The translations under genes and the position numbers were made by a program. Positions 1 to 7,574 of a stretch of DNA of 16,058 bases are shown here, piece after piece. A model generated the notes under the pieces. That model saw only the letters and a program-made list of their open reading frames with translations, did no database searches and was not told the origin of the DNA. Each line of letters begins with the position of its first letter. The first letter of the stretch is position 1. The stretch covers positions 1 through 16,058 of the forward strand of contig MU617318.1 of the NCBI GenBank assembly GCA_025201705.1. The letters run 5' to 3'. This DNA is from Dissophora ornata (taxonomy: Eukaryota > Mortierellomycota > Mortierellomycetes > Mortierellales > Mortierellaceae).

Positions 1-815
1 GGAAGACGAGAATGGTGAGGTAGAGAAAAAATAAAAAAAAGGCTACCATTTACAGATGTTCATGCTGTTTGATGGAGGTTTACGCGACGATGGAGCTTGA
101 GTAGGCATGGGCTGCTGTACCTCTGATGTCCCTCCTTTGTCATGGCGCAGTGTTAGTTCACGGTGTGGCAGGATGGGTGTGTTAGTTCACGGTGTGGCAG
201 GATGGGTGTGTTAGTTCACGGTGTGGCAGGATGGGTGCGAGTCAAGAGACAAGTACGGAGAGAGAGTGGAAGAGAATGTGCACGTGCATTGCCTGAGGAG
301 GCCCTCTATCCTTTTTAGGAAATGTTGAGCACGAAGGGAGCTTCAAGGGTTTGGGTGAGATTCTCGCCCAGCCCCTCTGGAGTGTGACTGTGACTGCACA
401 TCACAACGTAAGAGAGGACTGGGAATCACAGCTTCATGAAGAAGGTACTGGAGCCATTCTAGGGCATGACTTTCTTATCCCAGGCACGCGTAGCTCGGGT
501 AACAGTCATCTTGAACGACCAAAAATGGAAAACTGGAGCGAGCCTGACATGTCAATTGAAACTGCCCGGGTTGGGGAGATTGCGTTGAACCAGAGCGCGC
601 ACATGCTTTGGACTGTGGTGCATATGATTAATGGAAAAGAGAATCACCATTGACCATCCTGATGTCATTCTTCCCCCCGTTGCCTCGCAAAAGAAACCAG
701 TCTGCGAATGCGGGATGTTCTAATTGGAATGCTCGGGATGGACCACTTGTGAGGCTCGGTCTGTTCCATTAAAACATTCAATTGACTTGTCCGGCTTGTT
801 CCAATTGTATATTGA
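1..815. other. Region without a supported gene
   Basis: The first bases (2-34) read as a short acidic tail (EDENGEVEKK) followed by a TAA, so they could be the end of an upstream gene, but this is too short to prove. An open frame at 351-653 on the plus strand has no ATG at its start, no recognisable domain and no splice context, and I do not call it. One ACGCGT hexamer lies at 486-491. Apart from the tandem repeat at 150-236, listed separately, I see nothing else here. Confidence 0.5.
150..236. repeat. Perfect 3 x 29 bp direct tandem repeat
   Basis: Three identical 29-base units run head to tail at 150-178, 179-207 and 208-236. Each begins GTGTTAGTTC and ends GGATGGGT. No mismatch separates the copies, which points to recent expansion or to collapse/expansion in assembly. 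It lies outside any gene I can support. Confidence 0.95.
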
Positions 816-1502
816 CAACGTCGAATACACGACGCTCAAAACACTCTCGCCGCTCAAACGGTGTGGCTGTACTCTCTCTCACACACACGTCCATCACCCA
901 CAGCACATCTTCCTGACCGCTCCCATCTCCATTGCTCGCCAACAAGCTCCCTTGAAGTTTGCTTCCCCAACAACAGCACCCTCGGCACCAAAACCAAAAC
1001 TCCCATCCCCTTTCACACCAACTCCTGCAGCACCACCACCAACTCCTGCAGCACCACCACCAACACCACCGTTTCCCCCTACACAACCTCATACCCCACA
1101 AAGGACCCGCACCATGGTCCGCCCTCATCGCTGCACCACCACTATAATCGCCACACCAGTCCCTCCACGCCCCATCCCCCACATCGCCACCAGCCAGGCG
1201 ACCCGCATCCATCCATAGAAAGTGACGCCGAGCATGGTTCACAGCGCTCGTCTTCCCGCGGCAGTGGGCTTGGCCACAGCACCCACCAGGACCACCACTC
1301 ATGGCATCAGCCCTACCCTGATCAAGCTCCTGATCGGTCCTCGCACCCAGCTCAGCAGCCCTACACGCTAGGTCAATACCCAGCCAGGGATCATGCCATC
1401 GGACCACACCCAGGAGCTCGAGACCACAGTAGCCAACATTACCCCTATCTCTCTCAGCCCTACTCCTCTCCGCCATCGTCAGTAAATCAACACGTACGAT
1501 GA
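816..1502 (+). other. Open low-complexity stretch, possible upstream exon or 5' leader
   Basis: One plus-strand frame stays open from just after a TGA at 813-815 to a TGA at 1500-1502. Its translation is rich in His, Pro, Ser, Thr and Gln, with runs such as QPYTLGQY and HYPYLSQPYSS that look like a disordered protein region. It contains no ATG, and it is in a different frame from the acidic segment at 1513-1694 that leads into the DP-like gene. Either it is an upstream exon whose start and junction I cannot see, or it was joined to the DP-like gene and a single-base change broke the frame, or it is a CA-rich leader that stays open by composition. The weak GTCAGT at 1478-1483 could be a donor. 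I am not sure which holds. Confidence 0.35.
1020..1061 (+). repeat. 2 x 21 bp tandem repeat, Pro/Thr- or Ser/Thr-coding
   Basis: Two identical 21-base units (1020-1040 and 1041-1061), each starting AACTCCTGCAG and ending in CACC triplets, are followed by a partial AACACCACC. Because 21 is a multiple of three, the repeat keeps any reading frame open, which partly explains the overlapping open frames here. Confidence 0.9.
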
Positions 1503-1545
1503 ACACTGAACGGTGGCCGCTGGCGCGAATGACGAGGACGAGGAC

Positions 1546-3179
1546 ATGGAGGAAAGTAATAGCACCTTTGCTTCGCCGGGTGGCAGTCGAAAGCCGAGTC
1601 TTACCAATAGCCCACAAAGGGATGAGGGCAAGCCTTCTAGAGAAACTTTAAAGTCCAGGGCGGCTATCCAGAAACTTGTAGACGAGGCTGTGGAGTAAGT
1701 GTCGATCAGATGCATCGCTTATCATGGGGCCATGATATTTTTTTTGATTTTTTCAACCATCTAATGCCCACGTTTTTGGTGTTGTCAACAATTCCTTTTA
1801 GCTACGGTCAAGGACATGATGGATTGGGTGCACAGTCGCTGCATGGCAAAGGCCTCGGGCACTATGCCCCACTGGTGTGCGACCGTGTAGAGGCGAGACT
1901 TGTCACAACTTATAACGATGTAGGTGTTTACTGACCAGGAATGAGCTACTCGTTGCAAAGGGGATGGCAGTCGATTGCCAGTGGCGCGTTTGCTGTCATT
2001 TGCTAACGCGTCACTTTTCACCGCGTTCTATCGAATAGCTTGTTCAAGATCTTGCAGGCGGGGTTCGTGTAGATGGCGCACTCACTCAAGAGCAAACCGG
2101 CCAAGGGGTGAGTTTTTGAGAATGAAAACACGGGAACACAGGCATTGAATGTGAATGCTAGTACCTATTTTTATTTTCAATGGCTCCCGGTCTCTAATTG
2201 TGGTGGCGGTTGTTTGTATGTGTGTATAGAACATCCGTCGTCGTGTGTACGATGTCTTGAACATCCTGGAAGCTCTTGGGATCATCTCCATGGACAAGAA
2301 AGAGATTCGTTGGATTGGTATTCAAAATGATAAGCCTATCCGGGAGGTCTCTCGAAGAGTTAGTTCAATTGACCCACCCCGGGGTATCATTACAAAGCCT
2401 CCGACAAAGAGAGCGTGATGGTGCAGATGATTGAAGAGCCAGAAGACAACGACATGGAGATTGAGCAGCTGCAGGTAGGGTATTGTCTTCTGAATGTTGC
2501 ATGATATAAGAGAATGCTGTCTGATATTAATGAATTTTTATTTTTATTTTTTTTTAATTTTAATTTTTAATTATTTTTTTTTACAGAAAGAGGTAGAGGC
2601 CATGAAGCTGCGGAACGCATTGGAGTTGGCGCAACTTGAAGACCAGGTTGCTCGAGCAAGTCCATTGAATTTACAATCGATATCTCCACTGTGCACCAAA
2701 TATGAATGAACAGTGATACTGACCACGAATCCAATTTAATAAAATGTACAAGTCAATAATCTCATTGAACGCAACAAGCATCGAGAAGAAAAGGAAATGG
2801 AACGCCAGATCCGCAGAGAACAAAGGAGACTCGCCGCTTCTCGCGGTTTATTTGGGAAGAGTCATTTGAAATTCCGAAAACTTTGGACCACAATGGCATT
2901 CTCACCATTTTACTTTTAATCAATAAGCTGCTCATCTTTGATCTCCGACTGAAAGCAATGGTACGTTTGGTGCAGTCCTCTTCTCACTATAATATTCAGG
3001 AATTTAAATCTCTATTATATGACGAGGATGAGCTTGAGTCAACTCCACCTGCGCCTCAACCACCCACGCTACCCACATCATCCTTTCTACAAGCATTTCC
3101 GAATCCGAAGACACTGCACTCTCCCAACAGCTCACCCAACAACAACCCACCAAAGAAAAGAAAAACTACGCTGAAATAA
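1546..3179 (+). pseudogene. DP (E2F dimerisation partner)-like transcription factor gene, probably decaying
   Basis: DP proteins pair with E2F to bind G1/S promoters. Exons I read: 1546-1694 (acidic/Ser-rich, first in-frame ATG); 1802-1919 (KGLGHYAPLVCDRVEAR..TTYND, the first winged-helix segment); 2039-2107 (LVQDLAGGVRVDG..); 2230-2358 ([18 protein letters not shown], then KKEIRWIGI, the DP-type recognition helix and wing); 2412-2474; 2587-2659; and from 2753 (NNLIERNKHREEKE, DP coiled coil). Introns 1695-1801 (GTAAGT), 1920-2038 (CTAAC branch), 2108-2229, 2475-2586 (T-rich) and 2660-2752 (CTGAC branch) are credible. Signs of decay: the VADEL part of the helix after TTYN is missing in every splice model; KGLR has become KGLG; reading through 2358 hits a TGA at 2416 unless a 53-base intron (2359-2411) is invoked; and past about 2845 the dimerisation domain survives only as pieces in different frames (HFTFN, then NKLLIFDLRLKAM and LVQSSSHYNIQEFKSLL), ending with a PPKKRK basic motif and TAA at 3177. 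Family assignment is strong. Pseudogene versus divergent functional gene is inference. Confidence 0.65.
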
Positions 3180-3186
3180 TTTGCAC

Positions 3187-3642
3187 GCTGTCGGAGGCGA
3201 CTTGTCCTGGATCTCGATGGAGGGCTATGGAACGGATTCGTATCTGTCGCTTTACCGCGACGACGATTATTTGTGCCAATAAATTGAAGAATTGAACTCT
3301 AGCAAAGACGCAAATCTTGGTTCAGATGGTCCTGTTATCGAAAGCAAAAGAAAGCCATATAATATTACAATCCATCCGCCTCACCCGACGGCCCTGCAAC
3401 AGCGATGGAGTCTCTCACCATCAGTACGCCAGAATCTGGCGTATCGGCTTCCCCGTTGAACTTGGCAACACGCTTTTTGTAAAGAGTCTTCCGGCTATGA
3501 TTGATGATCTGATATGTTTTGTTTCCTTTTTGGCCGTCTATATGCACCGATGTCAAGAGGTGGACTCGTGGGCTCTCTTCACTTTACTCTTATGAGACGA
3601 GTCGTTTAGCCATCTACGACGACGCAGGTAGTAGTTTTTTAA
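3187..3642 (+). other. Coding-like fragments upstream of the MULE relic
   Basis: One frame reads GGDLSWISMEGYGTDSYLS and continues to a TAA at 3280. It then reopens through SKRKPYNITIHPPHPTALQQ before a frame change near 3405, where an ATG opens MESLTISTPESGVSASPLN, stopped by TAA at about 3480. The texture is that of real protein broken by stops and frameshifts. It may be the N-terminal part of the neighbouring transposase gene, since such proteins often start with a disordered Ser/Pro-rich segment. It could instead be leftover 3' sequence of the DP-like gene. I recognise no domain. Confidence 0.35.
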
Positions 3643-5894
3643 CGCGAGGAGGACGAGGGCGAGGACGAGGACGAGAACACTCCTCTCGAGAATACCGTCG
3701 CCGATGGTGGCTCTGCTTCCACAACCGGCGCTGTCGATGTCGTGCCACTGGAGAAGACCCAAGCAGACCTCGATGCCGCCTTCCAGAAGCGAATCCGTAA
3801 TTTGATACGCGATGCTCTGTTCTCTGATTTCTACATCCAAGATACCCCCGACGATCTCGAAATCCAGGAGGATGGACGGATGAGGTGGATCCTGAGGAGG
3901 TGTGCGGTGTTTTTAGCGTTATTCTTGAAAGAGAGCTATCTGGATGACTGGTTGACTCGACATGAAGACACCATCGGTACGGACTTCAACGTGTAGAATA
4001 CATCAATATACAAGACGAATGATCCCTATGCCTTCAATGGCGAACCACGCCTGCCGTTGCAAGGGCAAGAAGCCCGTTGGAAAGGCAGGGCGGGGGGTGG
4101 GAAGACTAAGACGACGAGAAAAAGGAAGCCCGTGATTGATTGTTGGTGCAAAGCTGCCTTCAATGCCATTCTTCAACCAGGAACCAATGTCGGCAACGGC
4201 AAGGGGGGGGAGGAAGCTACATCGCATCGAATACCACATCGACCACAACCACAAGTCGGGTGAAATCGGCACAGTCGGGACACAGCAAAAGTCGAAGCTT
4301 TCAAGGACAGGATCAAAGCGTAGAAATCGGCGTCAATGGTGGACTGTTTCAAGATGATTTCATCACCTAGTCTACAACATTCTATACGCAATTAAGCGGA
4401 TATGCAGAGACGAGAACTCCGTCATTCCAGCACGACGTTGGATGGAGGGTCTGGAGGGACAAGGCTACTTCGCCTGTCACGACAAGGTGCACGGCTTGTA
4501 CCACGTATTCTCATCACCATGGCAACTGAACGAGCTCAAGAAGTGAAGCGATGTCTTTTGTTTTGATGGGACGTACACGCTTGCGGGTAAGGTTATGTCT
4601 TTATCATTGCGAAAAACCGACTACCGCATGTTGAGATTGACGCGATACCTACCTGTATTCTATCGTGGTCAAGAACAGGGAGACGGGCTTCGATATTCCT
4701 GCCGCCTTCTTTTTGACGAAGATCTCCCAAAAGCAAGCTCTTGAGGGACGACTTAGTGCCATGAGAGCCTGCATGGACCGTCTCTGCGACAGCGAATTCA
4801 AGCCCACTGTTGTCATTACCGACCAAGGTCAACTCAAAATCAACGCCAACCAAGCTGTCTGACCGCTCGACCTCCGCATCATTTACTGCGCGTAGCATGT
4901 CCTATAAGCATGGGAGCGGAAGTTGACACAGAATCTCGGTTCTGTTAATCTCACGAATATCGAAAAGGAGTAGAGAAGGCGGAAGGTAAGTATATAACGC
5001 TCATCATGCATGCACCTTGGGCATCACATTTCCTTATCTAAAATAAAGAACGAGATGGGCTAAGCTCCATCCTTTACGCCCAATCAGAGGTTGAGGCGGA
5101 CGTGCCGATTAACGCCTTTCGGAACGCTCGAAAGGATGTCGCGCCCGGACTGATGCAGTACTTGGACAAGAACCACCTAGAATCCATGGCGGACACAAGG
5201 CGCTGGATGTTCTGCTGCCGTGAAGGGTTATACCTGCATCAACACCAATAACTACATCGAGTCTAGGCACAACACTTTGAATAAGTATTTCTTCAAGAAT
5301 CAGCGGCAGCGGCGCCTCGACAACGTTATTCATGCCCTCGTTCATGTGGCCATTCCACAGTACCAACATATGTGTATTCGACACACAGTTCAGGTCGGCT
5401 GCATGAATCTAGCGAGGAAGAATTCTTTTGTTGTCAGATTGAAGGCCCTGAACTTCATCGAACTCAAGCGAGCGCAGGATCCTCAAGTCGTCTTTCTGTC
5501 CCCTACCCCTGACGAAACTGTTTTTCGAGTTGTATCGTTCAAGGGACCCCCAACTATCTACAAGGCAAAGGTCGACTGGGCCAAGGGAGTGGCGGGCTAT
5601 ATAACCAGCTGCACCTGCCCGGCTTTTGCCCAGACGAAGATGTGCTGTAAGTATATTGCGTTGACGACGATAGAGCTCCCGCACACTGAATTCAGCTGTG
5701 CTGTGCACTGGGATACCCAAGATCCGTCAACCTTGGAGGACCTACAGTGTACACAGGACGATGAACCAGAAGAGGTAGTGGCGGCATCCACACTGTTAGT
5801 AAGACATCTTCTTCAATGTCTCCGCGACAGGTTAAGCATCTTGGATGTTACTGGAGCCACTGACGAACTTGTCGCCACCTTAAAAAAAGCTTAA
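3643..5894 (+). mobile_element. Decayed Mutator-like (MULE) transposable element, transposase relic
   Basis: The remnant reads in order: an acidic segment (3643-3993, stop TAG 3994); a FAR1/WRKY-GCM1-like zinc-finger remnant (about 4050-4310) with DCWCKAAFNA followed by RIEYHIDHNHKSGEI, the Cys...HxH pattern of MULE DNA-binding domains; FSSPWQLNELKK then TGA 4544; SDVFCFDGTYTL, probably the first catalytic Asp; VVKNRETGF..AAFFL; VVITDQG, probably the second Asp; RIIYC then A-stop-HV, the family's CxWH block with its Trp codon now TAG (4893); NTNNYIESRHNTL, a candidate for the catalytic Glu; and a C-terminal SWIM finger. Frame changes lie at a run of eight G (4203-4210) and near 5226. Two intron-like stretches remain (GTAAGG at about 4588 and GTAAGT at about 4986). 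I found no terminal inverted repeats or target-site duplications by eye, so the element borders are unknown. It is not an active transposase. Confidence 0.85.
5220..5894 (+). pseudogene. C-terminal part of MULE transposase with altered SWIM zinc finger
   Basis: This is the longest uninterrupted part of the relic (225 codons, stop TAA 5892-5894). It starts where the frame recovers, just before YTCINTNNYIESRHNTLNKY, a conserved MULE block, and runs on through a basic KNQRQRRLDNV segment. The SWIM-type motif should read CxC..CxH: here the first pair is intact (Cys codons 5610 and 5616, in TSCTCPAF), but the second reads CCKY, with Tyr at 5652-5654 in the position normally held by the zinc-binding His. 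CAT to TAT is a single C-to-T change. The remaining C-terminal 80 residues are acidic then Leu-rich, with no domain I recognise. The GTAAGT at 5648 sits inside this motif and is probably chance. Confidence 0.75.
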
Positions 5895-6282
5895 GACCTT
5901 TTCAACAATAATGTCCCAATTCTAGCTGACCATAGCCTAAATAAAAAAACCCAGATACAACGATGATCGACGACCATCGAAACCTCTTTTTCCTATACAC
6001 CACCTTGTCGTCTTCAAGGCTTTGCAGTTGCCTTGCAAAACTGAATAAGGTTTTCCTGTACTGGAGCCATGTGAAAACTTAATGATGAAGGCTGAATCTC
6101 CAGGACGATGGTGGACGCCGAATCGTCAACTGCGGGTCCCACAAAGGAGCGATAACGTCCACAATTCAGTTGATGGTTATATGGATTTTATAGCCACAAT
6201 CTTTAAAGCCTCCGTTCAGAATTGAACGAATGAAGTTGGATAAGTGAAATATTTATTTCCGTTGCAATCGAGCTACGATTAA
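5895..6282. other. Intergenic stretch with two short open frames
   Basis: No recognisable gene. Two short ATG frames abut: 5963-6082 (39 codons, MIDDHRNLFFLYTTL...) and 6082-6225 (47 codons, beginning MMKAESPGRWWTPNR and ending FIATIFKASVQN), sharing the sequence TAATG. In a eukaryote this coupling has no special meaning. Their composition looks more protein-like than average for random sequence, and they could be exons or relics linked with the next segment, but I can find no family and no splice sites that join them convincingly. Confidence 0.3.
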
Positions 6283-6640
6283 GGCAGCAGTGGATTCTTC
6301 ATTGAAAACTACGATGACTTTGAAAGTTTGGTGAGTTTTGAAGACGATGGGCAAAAGTTGTTGCGTTTTTGCACAAAAACTAGACAATGCTCATTACAAC
6401 GCCAGTCTACCTTCCAGCTCTTGATGCGTTCAAAAACTGTCTAGTAAGTGTTAACTTCGCCATGCCTCACCCAAAAGCGCACCAGCTTTCTAGATACTTG
6501 TAAAATGGATCAAAGAACTCATTCAAGAAGTTTTGTTTTACTGTGTCCCGAGTCGATGCGAAATATTTCACTACTTGCGACATGTTTTCATCGCCTTCTT
6601 GGTATGTCTATTTGGCTGGGCAATGTACAGACATGGATAG
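6283..6640 (+). CDS. Possible spliced fragment of an unrecognised gene, with a hydrophobic C-terminal segment
   Basis: Three short open segments join in frame across two small introns with good borders: 6283-6330 (GSSGFFIENYDDFESL); intron 6331-6383 (GTGAGT...CTAG, 53 bases); 6384-6443 (TMLITTPVYLPALDAFKNCL); intron 6444-6493 (GTAAGT...TTCTAG, 50 bases); and 6494-6640 (ILVKWIKELIQEVLFYC..., stop TAG 6638-6640). Both introns are phase 0. The joined product is 84 residues and ends in HVFIAFLVCLFGWAMYRHG, long and hydrophobic enough to be one membrane segment. There is an in-frame TAA just before 6283 and no ATG in the first exon, so any real gene needs an upstream exon or starts at the ATG at 6387. 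No family is recognised. It could equally be chance or a decayed gene. Confidence 0.25.
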
Positions 6641-7574
6641 GAAGGTCCAGTACAAAAAAAGGTCTTGAGGGTGCAGGAGGACACTCGCCATTCACTTGGA
6701 CTGCAACGGTGCTGTTGTGACTGGTTGTACATGCAACTTTGAAGGTGGGCTGCCCCATGGCGATCATTCTGGACCCTGGTTATTTTAAGAAAAAAAAAGG
6801 GCTTGCCAAGATGCAAAAAATGGATAAGTTGAAGGTGATGGAGGGCAAGATCGGATGCATGAGCTCAGTGTATAATGCGTGTTTTCGTTTTCCTCGGGAA
6901 AGGGCCGTAATGCCTTTCCAAGTAAGGCATGGTGCTCCTATGCTCCGCTCCCCTTTTCATCAATCGCTTTTCTTCTTTCGTTGTTGCTTGCTGCACGCAG
7001 CAGGTGCGCCGAAAGGTCCACACTACATGACTTCTGTATCCGGCTACTCGGTCAGCAATCTATCGAGGGACTCCAATATGATTTCAGATGCCAACAGGTG
7101 GCACAGTATGGACTTGGTTCCCGCACGGCGGTTTAACTGGGGGGGAACCACTCCGACAAGTAGCCGAGGGAAGGCACGGTGTCAGGATCTGCTCGTTCCA
7201 TAGTTCCATGTCCTGAAATTCTTGAAAGAACCAGGACAGCAACTGCTCGACAAAGCAAGAATAACTCCTTTCACTGTTGCACAACCTTCTTTGTACTTTC
7301 CCTTCGTTGCATGCATCATTGCTAGTCCCAAAGCGTTGAAGCAATTTCTTTCTTTCTCTCATCACATTCACATTTACATTCCCATTCACATTCTTCATTC
7401 ACACCCTCACGCACTCATGATAAAAAACATCGGAAAGTTTAAACAGGTACACATTTGCATTGTTCACAACACCAGGAATCGTTTCCTGCTCTGGTCAACA
7501 CGCACTATGCTCACCCTCTTCCTTCCCCCCCCTTTTTTTCCGGTGACCTCAAACAATAGTGGACTGGGGAAAAG
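6641..7574. other. Unassigned region and upstream region of the BAR-SH3 gene
   Basis: The longest open frame is 6739-7203 on the plus strand (first ATG at 6757, stop TAG). It begins MAIILDPGYFKKKKGLAKM and is Lys-rich, then Arg/Ser-rich, with no domain I recognise, no neighbouring splice support, and overlap with other comparable frames. I do not call it as a gene. Nearer the BAR-SH3 start there is a hexamer-like CATTCA repeat (7363-7410, listed separately) and a pyrimidine tract (7510-7541), as expected of a fungal promoter or 5' leader. Confidence 0.4.
7363..7410 (+). repeat. Degenerate CATTCA/CATTTA hexamer repeat in the BAR-SH3 upstream region
   Basis: About eight consecutive six-base units of the form CATTCA, with variants CATTTA, CATTCC and CATTCT, run through 7363-7410 and end in CACCCTCAC. 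The track is pyrimidine-rich on the plus strand. It lies 165-212 bases upstream of the start codon at 7575 and could be a leader or promoter element or just a simple repeat. Confidence 0.7.

Noticed and set aside
351..653. Plus-strand open frame of 100 codons
   Set aside because: It does not begin with ATG, has no family resemblance, no flanking splice or promoter features, and a length common by chance.
778..1617. Long minus-strand open frame (279 codons) rich in Trp, Cys, Gly and Arg
   Set aside because: It is the mirror of the CA/CAC-rich plus strand, so its composition is an artefact. It has no domain and overlaps the DP-like exon.
2521..2586. AT-rich, T-run stretch that might be a terminator or replication element
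   Set aside because: It is the end of an intron (2475-2586) with TTTTTTTTACAG as polypyrimidine tract and acceptor, which explains it fully.
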